DNA of 64,000 nt from Polyodon spathula (taxonomy: Eukaryota; Chordata; Actinopteri; Acipenseriformes; Polyodontidae): positions 69,458,145 through 69,522,144 of the forward strand of contig NC_054537.1 of the NCBI RefSeq assembly GCF_017654505.1. Direction: 5' to 3'. Of this stretch, positions 11,570-21,195 are shown piece by piece. Numbering within the stretch: the stretch's first letter is position 1; each line of letters opens with the position of its first letter. The translations under genes and the position numbers were made by a program. Under the pieces are notes generated by a model, which was given only the letters and a program-made list of their open reading frames with translations, did no database searches and was not told the origin of the DNA.

Positions 11570-12350
11570 AGAAAATGCTGGCAGATGTTGGTCAATGGCT
11601 TATTTTTACTCCTGAGATTGCCTCCACTAACCTTCAACCAAATATTGTCTTGTGGTCTGGATCAGCACCCTTTGTTCATCTGGTAGAGTTAACAGTGCCA
11701 CGGGAGGATGCTGTAGATGAGGCATATGAGAGGAAGAAACTTTGGTACCCTCAACTTCCTCCTGAAGCAGAACAGCGAGGATGGAGAGTCCAGGTTTATC
11801 CAGTGGAGGTGGGTTGTCCAGGATTTGTGGCACACTCTACAACCAGGTTTCTCAAACGTCGGATTCAGTGGCCAAGAGTTGCATCGCACATTGAAGAACT
11901 TATCTAAACCACAGAGAAGAGAAGCAGCTGGCTGTGGCTGAGACAGAAAGATTCTGGTTGGGGATCTCAAGCACAATTGAAAGAAAGAAACTCTGATTTA
12001 CAGGTAAGTAAGCTGAGTTGAGTTGAGTGGTGTCCACTTGAAGACCCCAGCGATGTACCCTACTTAGATCAATCCACACGGTTGTCATGCTTATGCACTG
12101 GAGAGACCGTACTGGTTGATTCCCAGAGCCAGCATCACTGGTGTGCTGGGGAGGCAAAATAAGATGATCCCTGGAGCCAACATTACACTTCAGCCATAAA
12201 GACAGGCAATAGGATATCTACATCAGCAAATGGAAGGAAATGCAAATAGATGGAGACACAGATGGATCACATTAGTTTACTGTAAAGTTACGTCTTAGTT
12301 GGTTCAAGTCAGCATGAAGTTTTAATAACTACTGTCATGCAATGGAATTC
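11570..12350 (+). mobile_element. 3' end of an RLE-type non-LTR retrotransposon (relic)
   Basis: A frame at 11572-11904 encodes the C-terminal region of a fish non-LTR element: KMLADVGQ, then a [D]xVLWS block, HLVELTVP, EAYERKK and YPVEVGCPGFVA, ending in a stop. The spaced D...ELT pattern fits the PD-(D/E)XK-like endonuclease of RLE elements (R2/R4-type clades); here the expected PD is QPN, so the catalytic aspartate is lost. The following 450 bp is 3' UTR shared with the copy at 47665-48751, ending near GCATGAAGTTTTAA. The 5' part, including the reverse transcriptase, is missing, as expected of 5'-truncated insertion. The clade assignment is from memory of the family. Confidence 0.7.
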
Positions 12351-12360
12351 ACTATGTATT

Positions 12361-12985
12361 ACACCGTGTAACAATATTTTTTTTTTTTGTTCCTGGGTAG
12401 TAAGTGCTATTTCCTAATTGCTTATGCCTCAAAAGTATAGAAAATGGCTATTATTCCCCACAAACTTTGCTTTTGTGACCAGGACAGGTAAATTTCAAAA
12501 TATCACTATTTCCAATGTGAAAACGGGCAAATGTGTGTATTTTCGTTCACATAAAGTCGTAAAAAAACAACATATGAATCCAAATTAACATGTATTTATA
12601 CTAAAGTAACACAAAAATGACTACAAAAAATTTAGAAGTGAGTAGTTTTTCGAGATTTACGATTATACAGTAGATTTACAGTATAATCGTAAATCTTGAA
12701 AAATTACTCACTTCTAAATCTTTTGTGGTCATTTTTGTATTACTTTAGTATAAATACATGTTAATTTGGATTCATATGTTGTTTTTTTACGACTTTATGT
12801 GAACGAAAATACACACATTTGCCCGTTTTCACATTGGAAATAGTGATATTTTGAAATTTACCCTGTCCTGGTCACAAAAGCAAAGTTTGTGGGGAATAAT
12901 AGCCATTTTCTATACTTTTGAGGCATAAGCAATTAGGAAATAACACTTACTACCCAGGAACAAAAATTGTGTTACATAATGTTAT
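12361..12985. repeat. Long near-perfect palindrome (foldback element)
   Basis: Two arms of about 300 bp, 12361-12668 and 12681-12985, are reverse complements with few mismatches around a 12-bp spacer. The outer ends read approximately ACACYRTGTAAC. No coding capacity is seen. A single arm lies at 4149-4456, so it is a dispersed family, best described as a foldback-type MITE of unknown superfamily. Transcribed, it would form a very long hairpin RNA. Confidence 0.9.
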
Positions 12986-12989
12986 TCAA

Positions 12990-13067
12990 ACCTCATGCTC
13001 CCTTGAGAAAGATTTGTAAAGTATATCAAACATTGGGAAGCTAGCTCTTGTAAGATATATATATATA
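12990..13067. repeat. Third copy of the 60-bp module with short (TA)n
   Basis: Contains CTCATGCTCCCTTGAGAAAG and the CAAACATTGGGAAGCTAGCT block, then a short TA run leading straight into the Tc1 relic at 13068. It is the most complete of the three copies. Confidence 0.7.
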
Positions 13068-14200
13068 CAGTTTGTTGAGTTGCAACATGAAATCTTGATG
13101 CATTTAAATGGGATTTTTTTCCCTTTGATTTACACAACCTACTCAACACTTTGAAGAGGCAAGAGAATTTTTATTATGAAACAACAGTTAATGAAAAAAA
13201 AAAAAAAAAAAAACTGAAATGTCTTGGTTAGATAAGTATTCACCCCCAGAGTCAATATCTTGGTAAAACCACCTTTGGCAGCAATTACAGCTGTGAGTTT
13301 TTTGGGGTAAGTCTCTACCAGGTTTGCACATCTGGATTGTACAATATTCACCCATTCTTCTTTGGCAAAATTGTTCAAGCTCTGTCAAGTTGGATGGGGA
13401 TCGTTGGTGGACAGCAATCTTCAAGTCTTGCCACAGATTCTCAATCTGATTCAAGTCCGGGCTTTGACAGGGCCACTCTAAGACATTCACTTTCTTGTTT
13501 TTAAGCCACTTCAGTGTCGCTTTGCCTGTATGCTTGGGGTCATTGTCCTGCTGAAATGTGAATCTCCGTCCCAGTTTAGGTCTTTTACAGAGTGAAGCAG
13601 GTTTTCCTCAAGGATTTGCCTGTATTTAGCTCCATCCATTTTGCCCTCTACCCTGACAAGCTTCACAGTCCCTTCTGATGAAAAGCATCCCCATAGCATG
13701 ATGCTGCCACCACCAGTAGGGATGGTGTTACCTGGGTGATGTGCTGTGTTGGGTTTGCGCCAAACGTAATGCTTTGCATTTAGGCCAAATAGTTCAATTT
13801 TTGTTTCATCAGACCACAGAATCTTTTGCCACATCTTTTCAGAGTCTCCCACATGCCTTTTTGCAAATTCCAAGCTGGATTTTACATGGGCTTTTTTCAG
13901 AAATGACTTCCTACTTGCCACTCTTCCATACAGGCTAGATTTGTGGAGTACCTCTGTTATTGTTGACACATGGACAGTTTCTCCCATTTCAGCCATGAAA
14001 CACTGTAGGTCTTTCAGTGTTGTCATTGGCCTCTTGGTGGCTTCTCTGACCAATGCCCTTCTTGCCTGGCTGCTCATTTTCAGTAGGTTGTGTAAAGAAA
14101 AAGGAAAAAAAAAAAACCCTATTTAAATGCACCAAGATTTCACGTTGTAACACAACAAACTGAAAACATCCAAGGGGGTGAATACTTCCTATAGGCACTG
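13068..14200 (-). mobile_element. Tc1-like transposon, inactivated
   Basis: The right end is complete: CACTG at 14196-14200 closes a long inverted repeat including the CACCCCC block and the AACGTGAAATCTTG inner repeat (reverse strand). The left end carries only the inner part (CAGTTTGTTGAGTTGCAACA) and lacks about 37 bp of outer terminus, being joined instead to a TA microsatellite. The interior holds a broken transposase on the minus strand. Confidence 0.85.
13140..14077 (-). pseudogene. Tc1-like transposase, frameshifted (DD34E family)
   Basis: The frame 14077-13511 opens with a bipartite DNA-binding region (MSSQARRALVREATKRPMTT) and reaches the first catalytic aspartate in LWSDETKIELFG, then YVWRKPN and IMLWGCFSS. 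A frameshift falls before the second aspartate block: the frame reads HFSRTMTPS where the family has the QQDNDPKHT motif. The next frame (13490-13188) carries [15 protein letters not shown] with the catalytic glutamate. A further shift moves the C-terminus into the frame 13378-13139 ([20 protein letters not shown]). At least two frameshifts make it non-functional. The N-terminal part before the MSSQ start is not in frame. Confidence 0.9.
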
Positions 14201-14284
14201 TGTGTGTATATATAGTGATATATGAGTATATATCACTATATATACACTATATATATATAGTGATATATATATATATATATATAT
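14201..14284. repeat. Imperfect (TA)n with TATATCACTATATA palindromes
   Basis: TA-rich tract interrupted by GTGATATA/TATCAC units that form short palindromes. It separates the Tc1 relic from a solo LTR. Confidence 0.8.
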
Positions 14285-14769
14285 TGTAAACGATCCTTTC
14301 ACTTTTCACGTTCGTTGCCCCTTTCAAAGTAGACCCAGGACACAGAAATGGAATTGATTTAAGTGCTGATGCGCACTTTTAATAAACACCAATCAAATAA
14401 ATTAAACAAAACAAACAAACACCTAGCTCCTTCTTGGAGCACTAACTATACAGTCTGGAACCTAACTCAACCAGGACAGCTAAGCTGTTTACCTGTAACC
14501 CAAACACAACTCACAAGGTTTAACACAGCACTTTACCTTGACTGCTTGGAAGCAGACCACACCTTCTGCCTCCCTACACACAGCAGCCTGGAACAGACTG
14601 GCTGCCTCTCTTAAATACCCTGCACCTGGCTCTAATTTACAACTACCACCAGGTGCAGGGGATTACTAAACAATAAAACAATTACACAATTAAACCCCAT
14701 AACACCCAAATGTGCATTCTCACAAGGTTTTTAGCAGGGAAGGATTTTAACCCCCTCCCTGGTACCTTA

Positions 14770-14771
<2 letters not shown>
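14285..14771 (-). mobile_element. Solo LTR, family A (487 bp)
   Basis: Bounded by TGTAAACG and CCTTACA (TG...CA). Reading on the minus strand gives a TATA-like TATTTAAG box (14610-14617), then an ATTAAA-type signal (14378-14383), the order expected of U3-R-U5. It is homologous to 17877-18382 throughout, including the CTGGCTGCCTCTCTTAAATA and ACCAGGTGCAGGGGATTA blocks. No internal retroelement sequence adjoins it. It sits inside TA-rich sequence, so a target duplication cannot be judged. Confidence 0.7.

Positions 14772-14773
<2 letters not shown>

Positions 14774-14844
<71 letters not shown>
14774..14844. repeat. (TA)n microsatellite
   Basis: Uninterrupted TA repeat directly after the solo LTR, probably the same microsatellite as 14201-14284 split by the insertion. 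Confidence 0.9.
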
Positions 14845-14846
<2 letters not shown>

Positions 14847-16274
14847 ACTGCAACTCTCACAGGTTCGTTGCCAAAAATGCAACATGTCTACGACTTTTGC
14901 ACATCATATTGTGAAAGATCTGTGTAATTGTTGGTAGGGGATACCAAACCATCAGTATGAGAGATGACTCTTTACACAGAAAATGCAGTTTAAGTGGGCA
15001 CTTTTATTAGATTTTGAGCTGCAGCACACAGCAACATGTAAAGTTTAAGAAAACAAAATAAATAAAAGAAAATCTGCCCACTTGGGCCATGTGTAAACCT
15101 CTTGCAGGCCCTATGCTCATCCTTGCATGAGCCAGCCTCAGTGCAAGTAAAACACAACACAATTCAAAACGGAAATCGTTGTAGTCCAGTCTTGGTTTTT
15201 CCATTCTCCTACCAATCCACTGTGGTCCTTCTGCTCCTTCTGGGATCACCCAGTAGAGGTTCCTTCAGGGTAAGTATCACCATCACCAGTACTTTTGTAG
15301 TCCACAGGTGTCTGTATAGTAACTGTAGTTTTGATCCTTTCAGAAATCCAGGTAAGTATCTCCAGGTTTTGGATCTGTTTTCACAAGAGAAATTGGCATC
15401 CCTCTGGTCCGAATGGGAACAACAGGTAAGTTTAGGTTTGATTCTGGTTACACAGTCCTGTACTTGAATACCTTATTTTATTTGGTAGGAATTTTGAAGA
15501 CCCCTGCAGGTGAAGGGATGTAACCACAGCCCAACCTGTGATGCAGTGTCCTGGTGAATTTAAAAATAATCCAGACTAAAAATAAAACACTAAAACAGTA
15601 CATGTACAGTCTTTATTTACTGCTGCGACTTTGTTCCGTGTTTAAAACATACAGTCCATTAGGAACATGTCTGGGTTACTTCGTTCCATACCAATAAGCA
15701 GTTTCAGTAACACACAGTACAGAAACCCTGAGTAGACAGTCCAAGTGTGTGTACATTAACATGCTATATTCCTGTAGCTGCTACGCAAACTCCCTCCTCA
15801 CTCCAAAAATGGTAGGGCCGGCGAACACAGCGTGGGAGACTTTGGCTTCTATGGGAGTGCGCATCACGAATGCAGCCACTTTTAAAACGTTGTAGGATTA
15901 TCAGTTAGCATGAATATTATCAAAATATTTAACTAAATATTCATATACAATTATATCAACTACATGTGCGCATCAAAATATTTATGTATGTTTGAGCTGA
16001 TTTTGTTTTACTAAGGTCTAAAATTGCAACACAACGAAATGTGCCATATTAAAAAAATATCATAATTTCTTAAAACATAAAACCAACCCCACGAAATAAG
16101 TATTTTTTTTTTTTATGTAAACATTAGTCTTGATTACAAACTGCACACAAACACCCATAAAAACGCAGTCGATTTTATTATATAATAGATGATTTTATTA
16201 TGCAATAGGTGATTTTTTTAAGACGAGCATACAGTTCCGTTTAGATTTATAAACTGTGTCATATCCCGCAGCAC

Positions 16275-16298
16275 GGGGGGGGGGGGGGGGGGGGGGGG
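16275..16298 (+). repeat. Poly-G tract (24 G)
   Basis: An uninterrupted run of 24 G in AT-rich surroundings, able in principle to form a G-quadruplex. Such runs are also error-prone in assembly, so the exact length is uncertain. Confidence 0.85.
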
Positions 16299-16849
16299 TA
16301 CCCTTTAACCTTTTAATCCCCTTTGTCCGGAAGAAATCCCCCCAATCAAAACAGAAAAAAAAATTGAAAAATTACACGATTGTTAGGTCTAGGTGTCATG
16401 TAAACATATGTTTTTGAATTATTAACCAACCTTTTGTGGCCTTAGAGATAGAGGGCTTGGATTAAGTGACGCACGGATGTTTTCATAGGCGCTTGGTGAT
16501 TTGTATTCAGTTTTTGCTAGGAAGATAAATCACAATGCTTTAAAAATGACTCATTTACATTTTTGCCGGTCGGACTTAGTGCCGGTGCCACGCCTACACG
16601 ATGACAACACCCCACATGCCAGACAAGGAGGTACCCGGTTTTTAGGAGGACTGCTTCTTTCCATGAAACTTAGGTCCTCCCATTTTAAACTGTCTATTAC
16701 TTCGGAGTAAAGTTTTTTTATTTATTTATTTATTTGTTTTTATTTTTTTCAAAATGTGTAACCGATTTAATAAAAATAAATGGGCGATCTTTATTATGAA
16801 AGCTTAGGACTGACAGGCACTTAAAAAAAAAAAAAAAAATTAAAAAATA

Positions 16850-16860
16850 AAGATGGCGGC
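16850..16860 (+). promoter_or_regulatory. YY1-type motif
   Basis: AAGATGGCGGC matches the YY1 consensus exactly. It follows an A-rich tract and is not next to any gene I can identify. Confidence 0.3.
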
Positions 16861-17450
16861 CTGCCAAAAAAGAGTGCGTTAAAAAGCCGTTTTAAACGTT
16901 TAAAAACATTTTTTGGAGTGTTTTCATTTGAGATATGTTTAAGTTAAATGAAAACTGTTTGGAAAAGCCAGTTCATTGTTTATTTTATTAAAATCTAAAA
17001 TTACGATTGACCTACCAAAAAGATAGAATTGCCTTGCTGTCGCAAACTGATGGTTTGTCTACGCGAGCCTATGTTTCTCATGTCATTACTCGGACAGAGT
17101 CGAAGGAGAGGCTGTCAGACTGTCACTGTCTTGTTCACGCAGAAAATACCAGTGTTAGTGGTTATAAAGACAATACAAAGAAAGACGTCATATGGTAAGA
17201 CATAACAGAACCATTGGAAATTGATGGTATGTCTATTTCTTTATTTCACCTTCATTTTGATCAAAGTGACGGAGAGCACCGCACTAGTTCCGTATTTCTG
17301 TAAAATGACGCATCTTTGTTTTAATAATGTTGAATACATGAATACTGAATACTAATAATCACATTCACACACTAACTGAAGATTTTAGTAAAACTGAAAA
17401 TCAATTTTAAAAAGTATATTAAAGTAATTCTCAGTATTTACAAAGAAATA

Positions 17451-17850
17451 CAGTACCTATATAGTCTACACCCCATAAGTCTATAGCCTGGAATTAAAAT
17501 GCATTAAAACAGTTTTTTTTTTTTTTTTTTTTTTTTCATTTATCTACACATCCTACCCCACAACTTCCAAGTGCAAAAAATATTCTAGAAATGTGTAGAA
17601 AATGAATTAAAAATCAAAACTGAAATAAGTTGGTTGGATAAGTGTCCACAACCCTTGTAATAGCAATCCTAAATTAGCTCAGGTGTAACCAATCGTCTTC
17701 AAAATCGCACACCAAGTTAAGTGGCAGCCGCCTGTGTTAAATTGTAGTGATTAACATGATTTCAGGATAAACTCAGCAGTTCCTGTAGGTTCCCTTTGCT
17801 GTGAAATGCATTTCAAAGCAAAGACTCAACCAGGAGCACCAAGGCACTGG
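17451..17850 (+). mobile_element. 5' portion of a Tc1-like transposon
   Basis: Starts CAGTACCTATA directly after a TA and continues through the usual Tc1 leader (CAAAACTGAAATAAGTTGGTTGG, CTCAGGTGTAACCAATCG, AACTCAGCAGTTCCTGTAGG) to the AGCACCAAGGCACT block at the transposase start, where ATG has become AGG. A G-rich tract then cuts it off just before a solo LTR. Truncated and inactive. Confidence 0.8.
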
Positions 17851-17876
17851 GGGAGGGGGAGGGGGGGGTTACAGGA

Positions 17877-18382
17877 TGTGACGGCCAGCTCACCAAACAG
17901 ACCCGCTTGGGTTCTTTTCCCTTCTAAAATCACAGACAACACACAAGATTGAAAGAAAAATAGCACTGGTGCGCAACTTTAATAACAAAAATAAACAAAA
18001 AAAACAAAACAAACACCTAGCTCCTTTGGAGCACTGACTAAACATTCGTTGCAGGTTCTTGACTAGCTCGCAGGACAGATACGCTGTTTACCTGCCAAAA
18101 ACACACAAATAACAACACAAGTTTCACACGATACATTTTCAAAACGACTGCTCTCACACACACAGTCAGGCTCCTCACTCAGCAGCAGCCCAGAACAGAC
18201 TGGCTGCCTCTCTTAAATACCCTGCACCTGGCTCCAATTTACAATTAGCACCAGGTGCAGGGGATTATCTAAACAATAAAACAATTAAACAATTACAAAC
18301 CCTTAGCCCATTCACCCAAAAGTGCATTTTCACATGGTTTTTAAAGCAGGGAGGATTTTAACCCCCTCCCTGCTATCTCACA
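17877..18382 (-). mobile_element. Solo LTR, family A (506 bp)
   Basis: Bounded by TGTGACGG and ATCTCACA. On the minus strand it carries TATTTAAG (18212-18219) and an ATTAAA signal (17978-17983) like its relative at 14285-14771. Both flanks are G-rich (GGGGGGG), so a 5-bp target duplication is not clear. Confidence 0.7.
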
Positions 18383-18639
18383 GGGGGGGTAGGATTTAAA
18401 TTAGCCATGCTGACGGCCCACTTAGATTCTCGTGCTGTTAACCGTGAAAGTCCCTAAAATACTGTTTACGAGAAAGAATCCATGTGTCGTCGTGTTTGAT
18501 GTAAATAGATATTAAAGATCTGATTTGCTGATGGATAGTGTCTGCTTTTTAATACTTTCTTTTAGTATTGTTGCCCACACTACTTTTCGCACATCATCTG
18601 TGGGACGGGGGGGGGGGGGTCTTTATTAATAATAAACTG

Positions 18640-18893
18640 GGCCAAATCCCAGTGGTGGTTGAACAGGCGTTTGGCTATTGCATGGGAGATGGCAGATACG
18701 ACTGAAGCATACTGAAGTGAACCATGAGTTTGGCCAGATTTTTACAGCCTGCTGTATCCTGCACAATCTGTGCCAGGACTGTAAGGAGGTGTTCAGGCAA
18801 GCAGAGGAACAGCTACCGCCAGCAAGAATTGCTCAACAGCGATATGAAGAGGGTCCTGCTATTAGAGATGCACTGCTATCTTTATTTTTATAA
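18640..18893 (+). pseudogene. PIF/Harbinger transposase C-terminal fragment
   Basis: The sequence encodes VVVEQAFG (the last catalytic glutamate region of the DDE_4 nuclease), then, after a frame change, HGRWQIRLKH and the family signature ACCILHNLCQDCKEVF, ending RDALLSLFL and stop. This is the C-terminal quarter of a Harbinger/HARBI1-like nuclease. The upstream catalytic aspartates are absent, and a G13 run (18607-18619) precedes it. HARBI1-derived host genes exist, but this copy is broken. Confidence 0.8.
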
Positions 18894-19839
18894 GCCAACA
18901 GTGTACTTTTATTTTGGATCACATTTTTGTTTCATTAGCTTATTTTGTATCTCTTTATACCAGATATAGCATCCCCATTTGTATGACTGTTTCTGCTAAA
19001 TAAAGATTTGGAATATTGATTATTGTTGATTCCCAAGAATTAAGTCACAAAAATTCCACCGCACATTTTATTTTGGGAGTGGGTTAAACAATGTTCGTGT
19101 TGTGCATTGTATCAAGCTGCCTCATCATATCCTCATCATATCCCCTTAACATCAAAGTCTCTTCATCACTCCAATGGACGTAAGCTGAGGATGTACACTG
19201 GTTTTGCTCGGACATAGAGAAATTGCATGGGAGTATAGTTATAGACATTTAAACATAGTACTTAGTAGTACTTTACAATAAAGTCGATTTGACAGATGTT
19301 TGGAAAGTATTTGTAAGTGTATTCTCAAATACTGTACAGTAGCTGTAACCACCTGAATTCAGGTGGTTACATTTTTAGTAATAGTTTTAAACAGAAATTT
19401 GGCAAATACAATCTGTATGGTACTTTACAAATACATTTAGATCCATGTATGCTTAGCATTATGCAAAGTTCTAGGGAAGACAGAAAAAAGTGGGGTTATC
19501 TGCAACATCAATCTGATAAGGGAAATACTGCAAACAAAAGATTAACTTTCCCGCTGCCATCGTTGGACCGTGGTAACGAACGTATTCCCATTTGACATTT
19601 ATAGCAGCTTTAGGAAAGTACTTAAACAAGCTAATTAACATTTCCACAATGTTTACATGTGTAAATTGGCGTTGATTTCACAAGCATTTGCTGGAATCTC
19701 ACAAGAGACCGTTTTTGGGGATATTTTCACAAGCTTTCCCTGCCAAGTTTCATGCGCATTGTCCATGCACGTCAAACAAACCAACATGTAAACTGGTCTA
19801 TTGACACTTCAGTACAGAAAGCAGGTATTCTAGGTTTCC
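18894..19839. other. Unassigned DNA
   Basis: AATAAAG at 19000-19006 could be the polyadenylation signal of the preceding Harbinger relic. A short perfect inverted repeat, AACCACCTGAATTCAGGTGGTT, lies at about 19348-19369. Nothing else recognised. Confidence 0.45.
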
Positions 19840-21060
19840 CAGGATGCTTAGAGCACATCAGTGTGATCTAGCAGCAAATTCAAACAGATAAAAAGGATAG
19901 GAAGGAGCTCCATGTGACATTCCTGGATTTGGCTAAAGCATACAAAAAAATGGTTCAGTACCACATGAAGCTTCTTTGGGCAGCATTTGATTTTTCAGTG
20001 TACCAAGGAAAATAACACATTCCATGAAAGCCTACTTCAGAGATTTGCAATTTTGTTTTTCAACTTCGGAATTCACCACTACATGGCAACGTCTAGAAAT
20101 TGGAATAATGGCAGGATGCACCATTTCTCCACTGGCTTTTACCATGGCAATGGGTAATTATAATTATCAAAATGGGTAGTGGGAGGAGAACACTTGGCTT
20201 CTGGAATGCCACTGCCACCAATTAGAGCATACATGGGTGAAATGACAATTGTGACCACAACAGTAGCCTGCACTAATCGATTATTGGGCAAACTAATCAG
20301 TAACATCGAATGGGCACAAATGCAATTTAAGCCGATAAGTCAAGGAGCATCTGTATAATTAAAGGACACAGTTGGTGTGGGAGAAGTGAGACAACAAGCT
20401 GTGCAAGGGTGAAAGAGCATAGACAGCAGTGCTTTACCAGACAAACTTAAACTCTGGTGCTTTCAGTTTGATCTACTGGCAAGACTTCTGTGGCCATTCA
20501 CTGTGTATGTGGTTTCCTTGACCACAGTAGAGAAGCTGGAAGCGTTAATCAGTTCATACGTCAGGAAATGGTTAGTCCCACTCTGCCTCAGCAGAGTGGG
20601 ACTGTATGGTAAAGGTATACTGCAGTTGCCAGTCTCAGCTTTAACCTTTCATTGGTAGAGCCACACAATGAATGTGTGAGGGAGGCAGCACCTGTGTTGA
20701 ACTGGAAGAAAGTGGACGGCAAAGGAAGCTGTGTAAAATGCAAAGGCTGCCCTTCATATCATTGATATCATGGGGCAAGTAAAGCATGGAAGAGAAGTCC
20801 TTGGTCTCCATGGCACAAAGCAGCCCCAGCTCAATGGAGGAAGCTGGTAGTTAATGAGGTGCAAAGGCAGGAGGAGAGGATGATGTGCATAAAGGCAGTT
20901 TCCCAGCCAAGCAGGGAGAATGGACAAGACGGGAAAGATCGGCTGGCAAGATTTATGGACAATGGAACAGAGCAGGATCAGTTTCCTCATCAGGTCAACA
21001 TATGATGTTCTCCCATCACCACAGAACCTTAATCCTATGGGTAGGAGAGGATCTGTGATG
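19840..21060 (+). mobile_element. Reverse transcriptase region of an RLE-type LINE (relic)
   Basis: Conceptual translation, shifting frames, gives the family order: QTDKKDRKELHVTFLDLAKA (RT with the first catalytic aspartate), a W..GI.GC.ISP-like block near 20095, RAYMGEMT at the position of the YMDD active site (20230-20241, so both catalytic aspartates are lost), LPDKLKLWCFQF, VRKWL, LPLCLSRVGLYGK, and near 21000 SFLIRSTYDVLPSPQNL. Several stops and shifts show it is dead. The C-terminal part of such an element is what survives at 11570 and 47665, though these need not be the same subfamily. Confidence 0.75.
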
Positions 21061-21195
21061 TCCATTGTGTTCATTGCCAGCTCAAGTAAGACACATATTG
21101 ACAGGGATATACTCACCACTTCCAACATTCAAATTATGAAAGGTATCCATGGCTTACCGGTAGCTATCAATGAAAAATATATTACTGCTGGAACT

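Larger units (their letters stand above)
14845..17450. other. Unassigned DNA with possible LTR and splice-like signals
   Basis: No gene is recognised. At 15260-15433 three strong 5' splice-site consensuses occur (GTAAGTAT at 15270 and 15352, GTAAGTTT at 15426), and the second is preceded by a good acceptor ending at 15343. At 15520-15900 the pattern TGTAACC plus a minus-strand AATAAAG (15609-15616 region) resembles another degraded minus-strand LTR, but I could not place its far end. The short open frames at 15102-15467, 16501-16710 and 17007-17198 lack family features. Confidence 0.4.

Noticed and set aside
14287..18385. Regions around 14300 and 17900 as one full-length LTR retrotransposon with its two LTRs
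   Set aside because: The two LTRs have the same orientation and lie 3.1 kb apart, but I see no gag, pol, primer-binding or polypurine sequence between them. They differ noticeably, and a Tc1 fragment lies between, so they are treated as separate solo LTRs.
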